Of a DNA stretch of 64,000 nt, positions 25,014 through 34,720 are shown in pieces; the stretch's first letter is position 1, and every line of letters begins with the position of its first letter. This DNA comes from Anagrus nilaparvatae. Its lineage: Eukaryota; Arthropoda; Insecta; Hymenoptera; Mymaridae. The notes below the pieces were generated by a model, which was given only the letters and a program-made list of their open reading frames with translations, was not told the origin of the DNA and did no database searches. Position numbers and translations under genes: made by a program. Where the stretch lies: NCBI GenBank assembly GCA_022575985.1, contig JAKSXM010000007.1, positions 64,014,501 through 64,078,500 on the forward strand, read 5' to 3'.

Positions 25014-26197
25014 GGACAAAACATAATTTTTCTTGCTCAGTGTCGAGAAAATGCGTTTTTTCGAATAGCGCAGCGGCCAGAAAACACGCACTTTCTGGAC
25101 ACTAACAAGAAAATATATATTTTTTTGGAAAATGTAACTAAAAGTAACCCCTTTCACCATTTTTTTGTTTTCTAGGCTCAGTTCCTTTGTCTGACAGCTA
25201 TTACCATTTTTATTTCATATATCTTTAATTGAAAGTTTTTCATATTTTCAAATGTTTCGCTAAGTTACCTGAACAAACAAATATTACATTTCTGATTCGG
25301 ATCTCTCAAAAACTTTTGCATGCGTTATTTTCTTCATAGGTGTGTGAGAATGGAAAAATTTTTAAGTAAAAAATCATAAATAAAAACACATTTTTGTAAT
25401 TAAAATAAAAACGGAAATTTAATACTTTTGTAAAAAAAAAAAAAAAAAAGTGAAAATAATGATCAAAAAGGTATAAAAAGTCGTAATTAAACATGTGCGT
25501 TTGTAATTAAAATGTGAACGGAAATTTAATATTTTTTTAAAATAGAAATTTGATTGGACCTATCAAGCTAAATATTGATAGGGAAATTTATGATTGTTAA
25601 ACCTTTGAATAAACTTATTTTACTTTTTTGTACGTGCAGAATATCTTATACAAAAAATAGCATTCTATACTACTAAAAAAAAAAAGTATTCATAATTAGA
25701 AATAAGATACCTTCTAATATATATTTTATATTATAGACAAAAAATATATAACAAAAGCTTTTTAAACTATATATACTTAGTTAATAAATTTAATATATAT
25801 AATATTTAAAGTATATGTAACTCAAGTCACGGTATAATAATTATATATTCAGCACGTAATGGCAAAATATTGTTCTATTAAATTAAAAAATAACTTTTAT
25901 TACAAAATCTTTTGAAAAACTTTTTTAAAACTACATTTACGCATTTTATTTGTTAGATATGAGCTAAAGAATAATACTTGTCTTTTCTGCTTAAAAGAAA
26001 AACTTTTATTTAATTTCTTTCTTTTTTTTATAGAAACTTTTTTTTCTTTTTTTTTTTTTTTTTTTTGTTATTATTTTTAGAAAAAAGTTTATTTCAAAAG
26101 AAGGAAAATAAATCATTTCACTTTTAATATAATTTAATCATTCGAATAAATTATTGTTTTAAGAGTTAAAAGCAAGACAAGGATTTTAATTTTTTAA
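25014..26197. other. AT-rich stretch, no gene seen
   Basis: Contains a poly(A) run (25432-25449) and a poly(T) run (26048-26066). No gene or terminal repeat was recognised. Confidence 0.5.
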
Positions 26198-26918
26198 GGA
26201 CGCTCTGTCCACCACAGGGTGTTTTTTGCGCAGCATATTTGTAACTAAAATATTTTAACCATATATTTATTTATAATAATTTTTTAATGAAAGAATCAAT
26301 GCTTTACAGTATTTAGTACAAGAATATAAAAAAAAAAGTTAAAAATGTTTATTTGTTTAAACAAATACGACCTGTTAAATTTTTAAAATTTTTGGGTCAT
26401 AAAAGCCTGAGTTCCCAGATCTGGGCTACTTGGATCAAAATTCTGCTTGGCTCATATTGAAGATCATTCAATTCTAGGGGGAGGTATCGTGGGAAATTTT
26501 TCGCTAAACCTCTTCAGTAATGAGTTACAGCTATTTGTTTATAAAAAGAAAGTTAAAAATGCTCTAAAATTTATAAACAAATAGCTGTAACTCATTACTG
26601 AAGAGGTTTAGCGAAAAATTTCCCACGATACCTCCCCCTAGAATTGAATGATCTTCAATATGAGCCAAGCAGAATTTTGATCCAAGTAGCCCAGATCTGG
26701 GAACTCAGGCTTTTATGACCCAAAAATTTTAAAAATTTAACAGGTCGTATTTGATTAAACAAATAAACATTTTTAACTTTTTTTTTTTATATTCTTGTAC
26801 TAAATACTGTAAAGCATTGATTCTTTCATTAAAAAATTATTATAAATAAATATATAGTTAAAATATTTTAGTTACAAATATGCTGCGCAAAAAACACCCT
26901 GTGGTGGACAGAGCGTCG
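26198..26918. mobile_element. Near-perfect 721-bp hairpin element with TTAA flanks
   Basis: GACGCTCTGTCCACCACAGG at 26199 is mirrored exactly at the right end (26917 and leftwards). The arms are about 345 bp and almost identical, with a loop of only about 25 nt (26545-26569). TTAA lies directly outside both ends (26194-26197 and 26919-26922). A TTAA target duplication is the hallmark of piggyBac and some Kolobok elements. The outermost base pair does not match (G versus G on the same strand), so the end is ambiguous by one base. No coding capacity. Confidence 0.85.
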
Positions 26919-27309
26919 TTAAGTTTAATTTATGTGAAACTTTGTTTGTAAATTTATGTTTTTAGATTACATAGTGGATTAGCTAGAGTTAAAAAATATT
27001 AACAAAGTAATTTTTACTGAGATTTGTAAGAAATATAAACTTTTAAGTAATTGAAGGTAATGTATATTGAGCTTATTTACTTATTTAATATTAAATGGCT
27101 TGAAATTATAATTTCAATGAAATTATTACAAAAAACCAGCAATATAATAACGGGTGAAGCAATGCTGACCATATTAGAAAATAGGGGAGTTCATTACCTT
27201 AGGAACATTCAATTATTTCAAATGGTTATGGATGAGTTTATTATTTTGAAAAAACTTGTCGACCAACCATTGTTCATGCCAATGAGCCTTCTAGACCTAG
27301 AAACGTAGG

Positions 27310-27616
27310 GATCAATGTTATAAAATAGGGTTTTTTAGTCGACTTCATCATAACGCTAAAACCTCAAAAGTTAACCAAAATACTTCTAGTTGGTCTCATT
27401 TTTTCGGTGTAAGTGTCACCTTGAAGAACCGTAAACCGTAATTTTATTATCACTTTACTCTCAACGCTATAGCCAATTAATAATGATGAATAGAAATGAC
27501 CAATTTTTAAATTGCTGCCAAAATTGCCATTTTAAATGAAAAAAGATTTTATAGGTCTCAAAAATTTTGTGCAAGATTCAAATTTGCATAAATTCTTTAC
27601 TCATCTCTTTCTTTAT
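27310..27616 (-). repeat. Repeat arm related to the 20706-21754 element interior
   Basis: Read on the minus strand it matches about 21060-21430, sharing 'gcaattttggcagcaattta', 'aaaattggtcatttc', 'aaggtgacact' and 'ttttggttaa'. The partner arm in opposite orientation is at 30010-30290, beyond the Penelope-like element, which suggests one older inverted-repeat element later split by insertion. Confidence 0.6.
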
Positions 27617-27912
27617 ATATATTATTATTATTACCTTATATATATCCGTCTAGTGACTTCGTTGAATTACGTCAATACCGACGCGTTTCGGAATTAAATA
27701 ATTCCATCATCAGGGTTTAAAAAACACTAATATATTTACATAAGTTAATAAATAACATTTAAAACACTTAAAACACTTAAACTGCCACATTTATAAGCGA
27801 ACATAACGTTTGCAAACATATCGAGCGCGCGCAAAGATAGCCGGCGTGGCACTGGCAGGTATAAAATTTTTATTTGAATTTTAAATTTTAAATTTTAATA
27901 TAATAAATTTTA
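27617..27912 (-). repeat. PLE terminal repeat, left (inverted) copy
   Basis: Matches the reverse complement of 29295-29588 over nearly its whole length, including 'tatccgtctagtgacttcgt', the ribozyme core and the GC-rich block 'gagcgcgcgcaaagatag'. An ATT-repeat length difference is seen near the outer border and a small difference near 27802-27806. Confidence 0.9.
27680..27716 (-). ncRNA. Hammerhead ribozyme motif (left PLE repeat)
   Basis: On the minus strand: CTGATGA (27713-27707), a stem II of GGAATT/AATTCC closed by a short loop, GAAA (27689-27686), then CGCGTC with the predicted cleavage after the C at 27680. These are the conserved hammerhead core boxes with a very short stem III, the layout known from PLE terminal repeats. 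The copy lies antisense to the PLE coding strand. Confidence 0.8.
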
Positions 27913-27929
27913 AAAATAGCATAGAATTT

Positions 27930-29222
27930 GTGAATAAAATAAAAAACATCAACATTCAGAAATCTTATAAAATAGCCTCCCTTGACATAGTAAATTTATA
28001 CACGATGATACCAGTGAATGAAACCATAGACATCTTAAAAAATGAATTACACCAAAATAGCTGTCTCAGCGAATTGGAAATAAAGGAAATCATCAAACTT
28101 CTAAAAACCGTCTTATCACAAAATTATTTTACATTTAATGATAAATTCTACTACCAGAGTAACGGTTTGGCAATGGGAACACCTTTATCTGGATTTCTCG
28201 CTGACATTTACTTAAATTACTATGAACAAAAATATCTTTTTTCAAATAACAATGTTATCACAAAAAATATTATTTTCTATACACGTTACGTTGATGATAC
28301 TTTCATCATATATAATGGTACCAACAGGCAGCTAGATTCCCTGAAATCGTATTTAAATAACATAAACAGCAATATATAGTTTACTCTTGAAACAGAAAAT
28401 AACAATAGCATAAACTTTTTAGATATCACTGTTACAAAAAACAATAACCAGTTTGATTTTAATATATACAGAAAGCCAACTACTACAGATCATGTTATAC
28501 CTGCTGACTCACATCTTCCTCATTCACAGAAAATGGCAAGTTTCAATTCATTTATCCATAGATTACTAACAGTACCTTTAAATCAAGAAAATTACATCAA
28601 GGAAATACACACCATAAAATATATAGCCATTGCCAATGGATACAATAGTAACATAATTAATAAATTAATTTACAAACACAAAAACCGCATAATAAAACCT
28701 GAAACCAAATATGTGTCAGCAATATATGGAAATTACACTCCGTTTACGTTAATAAATACTTTCAGGATTTTTAATTCTCAAGTGGGCTTCAGGACGAACA
28801 ACAAGTTATCTACATTATTAAAGAAGAGAAAACACACACCCCTACATCAAAAATCAGGAATTTACAAGCTTAATTGTAATGATTGTGACTCCTTTTACAT
28901 CGGGCAAACTGGGAGGAAATTTATGGCTAGATATCCGGAGCATATACCACCTAAGAATCCAAGAGCTCCTATAGTTATAGAATATATCAAATCTAATTTT
29001 GCTAAACACATCGTCAGCAAAAAACATAACTGTACAAGCCTAGAAAATAATTTAACCCCCCTTCATATATGCAATAAGGGAAACATCATGAATGCCTTAG
29101 AAGAATTTGAAATTTATAAAGCCTTCCAAGACTCAAAAGATATAATATTAAATGATCAATTGCATTTTAAATCACATGCATTATATAATACAGCAATAAA
29201 TATTCTACAAAATCAACAATAA
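27930..29222 (+). pseudogene. PLE reverse transcriptase plus GIY-YIG endonuclease, 5'-truncated, one in-frame stop
   Basis: One frame runs from 27930 (a GTG in the read-through, not a real start) to the TAA at 29220-29222, broken only by a TAG at 28377-28379; the two halves are in the same frame. First part: 'ASLDIVNLYT' (catalytic Asp of RT motif A at about residue 19), 'AMGTPLSG' (about 81-88) and 'YVDD' (120-123). After the stop, 'NFLDITVTK' and the thumb continue without a shift. The second open part (from 28533) carries the endonuclease: GIY at residues 109-111, CNDC (115-118), YIG (122-124), 'GQTGRKF', then conserved Arg, His ('SNFAKHI') and Glu ('NALEEFEI') positions. The N-terminal RT fingers are missing. 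The single stop and otherwise intact frame suggest fairly recent inactivation. Confidence 0.9.
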
Positions 29223-29294
29223 CAAGAATAATAATTGTACAATATTTACATCTAAACGTAAACATACGGCATAATATTCTTTAAATTTGAAAAA

Positions 29295-29588
29295 TAAAAT
29301 TTATTATATTAAAATTTAAAATTTAAAATTCAAATAAAAATTTTATACCTGCCAGTGCCACGCCGGCTATCTTTGCGCGCGCTCGATATGTTTGCAAACG
29401 TTATTTTCGCTTATAAATGTGGCAGTTTAAGTGTTTTAAGTGTTTTAAATGTTATTTATTAACTTATGTAAATATATTAGTGTTTTTTAAACCCTGATGA
29501 TGGAATTATTTAATTCCGAAACGCGTCGGTATTGACGTAATTCAACGAAGTCACTAGACGGATATATATAAGGTAATAATAATATATA
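29295..29588 (+). repeat. PLE terminal repeat, right copy
   Basis: Sense-oriented copy of the terminal repeat, downstream of the coding region. Its outer edge ends in 'gacggatatatataaggtaa'. Confidence 0.9.
29491..29530 (+). ncRNA. Hammerhead ribozyme motif (right PLE repeat)
   Basis: CTGATGA at 29494-29500, stem II GGAATT/AATTCC, GAAA at 29518-29521, CGCGTC at 29522-29527 and GGT following. Stem I can form from ACC (29491-29493) with GGT (29528-29530). Predicted self-cleavage is after C29527. Core boxes are identical to the left copy. Confidence 0.85.
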
Positions 29589-30009
29589 GTTTAATTAGTG
29601 ACTTGGACATCACTATATTAAAAAATTCATGATATTTTATGGATTCTCCTTTCCGAAGGAAACTTCACAAGTACCTATAGAGCCTCCACAACATTAAACA
29701 TGTTCTTTAAATCTTTCTTTATATAGTTTATATGATATCGCTTTTTAAAGATGTTAAAGGACTCATAGATAGAGCCAAAATTCATATGCTAAAAGGGGGG
29801 TAATGTTGTGTAAGCTGGCGAAGGGAAACTAGTCTTCGTTAAGACCCTGTACGGAACGGTGCCTCAATAAGTTAATAAATAAATTATATAAGTTAATCAG
29901 TTATATTTATTTATTGAAGTTAATCAGTTATATTTATTGAACATAGTTCCTGGCTTGCACCTTCACATCCTCATGCTGATTACTTCTTAATTGTTAACCA
30001 GCTACATGA
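29589..30009. other. Unassigned spacer
   Basis: No gene seen. A near-duplicate phrase 'agttaatcagttatatttatt' occurs at about 29890-29912 and 29920-29940, and 'tgttgtgtaagctggcgaag' near 29802 has no clear identity. Confidence 0.4.
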
Positions 30010-30290
30010 GAGGTGGAGAAAATGATAAAAATTGACTTTTTTTAAAAATCCTGAAATTAGGAATCTGACTTTAAATTATCAAATTGGTTAACAAACCATT
30101 GAAAAGGGAACAAGCAAAGAATTTTTTAAACTTAAAGCTGGTAGAAAATTTTTGAGACCTATAAAACCCATTTTCGTGAAAAATTACAATTTTGGGAACA
30201 ATTTTAAAATTGGTCATTTTGGGTCAAAAATGACCATTTAGTTAATTGGTTATACTATTTCCAATACCAAATTATACCATATGTTTCTGT
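30010..30290 (+). repeat. Repeat arm related to the 20706-21754 element interior
   Basis: Shares 'aaaattacaattttgg', 'aaaattggtcatttt', 'gggtcaaaaatgacca' and 'gttaattggtta' with 21060-21260, in the same orientation. Partner of the inverted arm at 27310-27616. Confidence 0.6.
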
Positions 30291-30439
30291 ATGAAATTAG
30301 AATAGAATAGAAGAGAGTAGAATAGCTTTTTATTTGATAATATAACAAAATTGTACATAGGAGGTAGGCACCTTCTCATTGAATAAAAAAATATTATATT
30401 AATTATAAATAATTAATTACTAAACCCTCTCATAGTACC

Positions 30440-31210
30440 TACACCTATGTAAAACAGTAAAAAGAGAGTCGCGCGCATGCAAGTATATCAATACTATAAA
30501 AGGGTTCCCCCTCTCTGAGTACGCGCCCCTCTTAGCTGATATAATATTATATAATACAGTATACTAGTTTTCTTTTTCTAATACTGTGCCGTACCCTCTT
30601 TTTCATATTGCAAAGATAGGCCGCGACAGTGTATAAATACCGAGCGATTTTTGCACTCGGTCGGATTTGTCTTGTGTTCATTGCACAAGCAAGACACCTA
30701 GTCAAGGGTTGGTAATCCACTCTCTACTCTTTTTCTCTTTGGAGATTACCAAGTTGGGACGATGTCGAGCTGGTATTCCTCTCGAAGTAGTCAATCCTCT
30801 TGGTACTCCCGATTGGCACATTACCAAGAGTTGGTTACCCACTCTTAACTCTTTTCCTCTTGGCAGATAACCAAGCTGGGACACTTTGAGCTAACTAACC
30901 TCTCAAAGCGTTAATCCTCTTGGCTCTTCGAGTGGTACTTATTTTGGGTTGGTTATCCACTCGTTTTTCCTCTAAGAAGTATACGAAGCTGGGATAGCGT
31001 CGAGTTGGCTATCCTCTCGACACTGCCAATCCTCTTGGCACTTTTTATTTAATTGCTTTGGCTAGAACGCTTAGGCATTATTCTTTAGTTTCTTTTTATT
31101 TTATGCTTTATATTGTAATTAATTATAAAATATATTATAGTTATAAGTGAATTTGTACTTGTTAAAATATTACTAAAAAGGACAATTTGTTAATAAATTT
31201 ATAACACAAC
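30440..31210 (+). promoter_or_regulatory. LTR- or promoter-like block with TATA box
   Basis: A more GC-rich island in A/T-rich surroundings. 'gtgtataaatacc' at about 30630-30642 looks like a TATA box, followed some 25-30 bp later by 'tgcactcggtcggattt'. A 'cgcgcgc' block and 'ggccgcgac' block lie upstream. It then contains about three ~115-bp repeats (30709-31050). The layout suits a solo LTR of a gypsy or BEL/Pao element or the 5'UTR of a LINE, but no TG...CA borders or target duplication could be fixed. Confidence 0.4.
30709..31045. repeat. About three ~115-bp degenerate tandem repeats
   Basis: Each unit runs 'ggttggt-atccactc', 'accaag-tggga', 'gtcgag-tggtatcctctcga' and 'caatcctcttggcac'. 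Units start at about 30709, 30833 and 30948. The short open frames on both strands here come from this repeat. Confidence 0.75.
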
Positions 31211-31429
31211 GTAGACATTAATTTTTGAATAAATAATAATATTTTGTTATGTGACTTTCATAAAATATATAAGTGTGCTTATTTCTACCTAACCTAATCA
31301 CAGTGTGTCCAATAGTCAGTGTACGAAAGAACCCCGACTACTCACCCCCTGGGTGACCGTCTCAATAGATAATTTATAGCAGTCTTTTACATATACAGAA
31401 AATATAGAGTAAATATATCAAAATTAAGT

Positions 31430-33200
31430 AACAAAATGAAGTATAATAAAATATTTATAAATAAATCTTTAAATCTTTTATTAAATCAAAGAATAAAATA
31501 AAGTATAATTAAAATATTTGTAAATAAATCCTTAAGATAAAATAATAAAGTAGTACTAGCATTTGCATGAAATATTTAGTTAAGGTGAGGTGTGTTGAGA
31601 TAATGAATATAATGACTTGTAATGGGTTTAAAATGAACAGATGTTTACTAAGGGCAGCTTTGAAATAACTTAAGCTTGGCAAGAATCTGATGTTAGAAGG
31701 TATAGAGTTCCAGAATAGTGCCCTCTGTAATTGAAAGGAAGAAGACCCACAATCCTTAATTGCAGGGAGAGATAGTTCTTTACTACGTGAAGCACTCCTG
31801 GTATTATCTTTGGGCAGATATTTGATAAAGTAATTTGTTAAATAAGGAGGCTGTTGTAAACGTAATATTTTATAAATAATTATGACAGTAAAATATAGCC
31901 TGCGCGATTAAATACAAAGCCAGTTGAGCATTTTCCTGTACAGGGTGATATGCTTATCCCTTCTAACACCAAATATGTTCCTTAGCCCAGAATTACTTAA
32001 GCGTTGTAGCCTAAATTTCATTGTCGTGCTTACATCTTGATAGACTGTATTACAGTAATACAAATGTGGAGTAATGAGTGCCTGTACAAGTTTTATGCGT
32101 AAGTCCTCAATATTAGGGGTGACCAATAGTCCTCATTTTGGTGCAATAAGACATTGGTCTTATAAGCCGGAGAGAGTATAAAATCCTATTTATTTTATTT
32201 TCAATGGATTTTATTTGAAAATTCCACGACAGTTTACTATCTAGAATTAAACCTAAGCTTTTGACTTTGTCAGTAAACGGAATTTTTGTGTCTTCATCTA
32301 GGTCAATCTCAAGATTCATCGCATTAAAGCGTTCAACAAAAGTAGATGTACTGAAATAAATAGTCATAGTCTTTTTGTGATTTAGGTGAAGTGAAACACT
32401 GTTAGCCCGAATTGATACCTTATCAGAAATTAGTTTAAGAGTTGTTATTGTTGCATTCACATCTTCAGAAGGAGCTTGTATATATATGTACTTGAAGGTA
32501 ATCAGCGTAGAGTATGTGAAAAACTCCCGTAGGAAGATGATTTTGTAGATCATTGAAGTAAATGCAAAAGAACAAAGGGCCAATCACTGACCCTTCAGGG
32601 ACACCAAAATTTATACCAAGTACGTCCGTGCCAGATGAATTGGAAACAATCTGGAGCTGCCTATCTTGAAGATAGGATTTGGTCCACAGAAAGGCCGTTT
32701 GAGAGAATCCTATATCCCTTAACTTTATAAGAAGTTTAAAGGGCGAATTAGAGTCAAACACCTTATTGAAATCAAACTGAAGCAAAAACGTCACCAGTCC
32801 GTTTTTTATACCGCATCTAGTATCATGCGTAAGTTTTATAAGTACAGTTTCAGTTCTGCTAAATTGTATAAAACCTGTTTGAAGAGATCTAGCTAGTAAA
32901 TTGCTGTTTTTTAGAAATGATGTGATCTGGTCATGAGCTAGTTTCTTAAAGCCTTTAGATAAAAAACATAGGATTGTGATTGGTCTAAAGAGTCAGAAGT
33001 AGATGAAAGAGTAGATGTTTTTTTTAATCGCAACCAAAAGAGACTATTTCCACGCTGTAGGGAACATTCCACAACTTAAAGAATTATAGAACAACGTAAC
33101 TATTAGAGGGTCTAAAGTCAAAGTGCTCTTGTAAGAATGAGCTACGAGCAAGTTCTGAGAATTGTTCTGTTTAATTCGATAGAGAAATGAGTTAATCAAG
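31430..33200 (-). pseudogene. LINE ORF2 relic: RT domain to C-terminus
   Basis: Minus-strand order: 'AWK.SLLVAIKK' and 'ITILCFLSKGFKKL' equivalents (about 33050-32940), then 'FDFNKVFDSNSPFKLL' (motif A, about 32770), 'GVPEGSVIGPLFFCIYFNDL' (about 32600), and 'YADYLQ' at about 32490-32510 where YADDLQ is expected. The connection, 'FTDKVKSLGLILDSKLSW', the 'FGVRRDKHITLYRK' segment (31970) and a C-terminal 'FWNSIPSNIRFLPSLSYFK' (about 31690) follow. Frame changes occur near 32500 and 32130. Loss of the second catalytic Asp and the frameshifts make it inactive. It has the same architecture as the LINE at 48395-50594 and shares motifs with 2300-3515. The family (Jockey, CR1 or I-like) is not resolved. 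Confidence 0.85.
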
Positions 33201-33517
33201 TAAAACTGCATTTTTGGATTTAGTATAACGATGTTTAGGTGCCTTACGCTTACTAAATAACATTTATAATGTTGAAAAAATTTTTATAATGTCGAACTCA
33301 CTACAATTATAATGTATGTTTAAACAGCTTAACTATTACTAGCCTAATAAGGAAGAATTTATTTATGAACTTCTAGATTAAAAAAACCTTGAAAATGTTG
33401 AAAGTATAAACCTTTTTTGGGGAAGTTGTTGTGAAAATTGTAAAAAATAGCTTTTTTGTACAGGGTATTTGAGTCACCTTTTCACATAAGTCTTTTTTTT
33501 TATAATACAGGCGTCCC

Positions 33518-33757
33518 TCCATATTGGCAAGAGTTACGTTCCTAAAAGGTGCTGCGAATACGGAAACATTAATCTTATGGGAAATTGGGGGTTATTTTCG
33601 AGAATAATTAAAAAACATCAATTTTTTTAATAGCTTTCAAGCCATAAATTTTTGTACTAAATATTCACGAAAATTTAAACTTTGCTCTCGTATTGCCATT
33701 GATGATATAGGAATTCTTTTATGAACTATCAGAATGTCCTCCATTTTTTCAATCGTA
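33518..33757 (+). mobile_element. Tigger/pogo-type terminal sequence, left end
   Basis: CAGGCGTCCCTCCATATTGG at 33518, preceded by TA, followed by 'gctgcgaatacgga' and 'ttatgggaaattgggggtta'. The same layout (CAGTCAGCCCT, 'tactgcgaatcc', 'atatgggaaatt') occurs at 40400. A possible right end around 34900-34928 contains 'ccgcgaatatggaa'. The interior is interrupted by the element at 33758-34718. No transposase domain was recognised. Confidence 0.55.
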
Positions 33758-34718
33758 CACGTAAAAAAAATATAAGACAAACTAAACGTATTACGTTACT
33801 GAAATATGATTAGTATTGTAAGTTTGTTGAATGGAAAGATTAAACGTTGAATTGTCAAATAAAAACATTAAACCAACAAATACTTTGTTGATTCAAGCAA
33901 AATTAAAATTGTTAAGTTAACCACTTAAATCTTTGTTGAATCAACATAGTGTTAGATAAACCAACAACCTACAACATTAATATGATTAATTTTAATAGTT
34001 AGGTCAATGCTTTTTCTTTTATATTAAAATATTTATTCATTCTTTCTCTTTCTATCCTATTATGCTCTTCTCTTTCAGCAGCGCGCTTTTGTTTATATTA
34101 TTATTCAATAAAGAAATGGAATTTCCTAAAAATTTTTAATGATAGTTTTAAGTATTATTTTTAAATATTAATTTCACTGCGGGTATGCATAATTTACTTT
34201 TGCTTATATTATTATTCATTATTATTATAATAAAGAAATGGGATTTCCTAAAAATTATTTATGATAGTTTTAACTATTATTTTTAAATATGCATTTCGCT
34301 GGGTATATATGTATAATTTACTCTGCATATAATTTCTAAAATTATTATCTGTAACATATAGTACTTAAAATTTTTTTATTAAATACAACTGTCCTGTTAG
34401 CAGAATGGATAATCACGCTGTCTCGGAAGCCGCAGTATTCGAGTTCGATCCCAGTAGCAGTCAAAATTTTTCTTCGGTTTTTTTTAACAGATTTTAAATT
34501 AATAAATATTAAATAAATATAAAAAAATAATTATAAAAAAAAAATAATTAATTTAAAAAAATAAAAAAAAATAAAAAAAAAAATAAAAAAATAATTTTTT
34601 TTAAATAAAATTTTCACTCTGTTTGAATCAAATAAGTAACTATGACAATTCAACAAATACTTTGTTGGCATATTTCAACAAAGTTATTTGTCAATACAAC
34701 TTAGAATTTTTTTCCGTG
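33758..34718. mobile_element. 0.96-kb TIR element, TA-flanked
   Basis: The ends are CACGTAAAAAAAAT and its imperfect complement ATTTTTTTCCGTG, with TA on both outer sides. Subterminal 'caacaaatactttgttg' palindromes occur in both halves (33878-33894 and 34662-34676). A tRNA-like stretch lies inside at 34391-34462. Inserted in the Tigger-type sequence that starts at 33518. Confidence 0.6.
34391..34462 (+). pseudogene. Degenerate tRNA-like sequence with Pol III boxes
   Basis: 'tagcagaatgg' (about 34398-34408) fits box A and 'gttcgatcc' (about 34443-34451) fits box B of tRNA promoters, with tRNA-like spacing. A putative anticodon loop ctcggaa lies between them. The acceptor and D stems do not pair properly and the T stem is mismatched, so this is not a functional tRNA. 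It could be a tRNA pseudogene or the head of a tRNA-derived SINE captured by the surrounding element. Confidence 0.5.
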
Positions 34719-34720
34719 TA

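Larger units (their letters stand above)
27617..29588 (+). mobile_element. Penelope-like element (PLE) with inverted terminal repeats
   Basis: A coding strand with RT and GIY-YIG endonuclease lies between inverted copies of a ~290-bp terminal repeat (about 27617-27912 and 29295-29588). The combination of a PLE-type RT with a C-terminal GIY-YIG domain, plus long terminal repeats that may be inverted, defines Penelope-like elements. Each terminal repeat holds a hammerhead ribozyme motif. The RT lacks its N-terminal half, so the copy is 5'-truncated and joined to an inverted terminal repeat, a common PLE arrangement. Both outer borders are TA-rich, and no clear target duplication could be counted. 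Confidence 0.9.

Noticed and set aside
27051..27308. 85-residue frame before the PLE
   Set aside because: No recognisable domain; starts at a non-ATG read-through and lies in repeat-rich sequence.
30667..30884. Small frames on both strands
   Set aside because: They arise from the ~115-bp tandem repeat and have no independent support.
34391..34462. Functional tRNA gene
   Set aside because: Pol III boxes are good but acceptor, D and T stems do not pair correctly.
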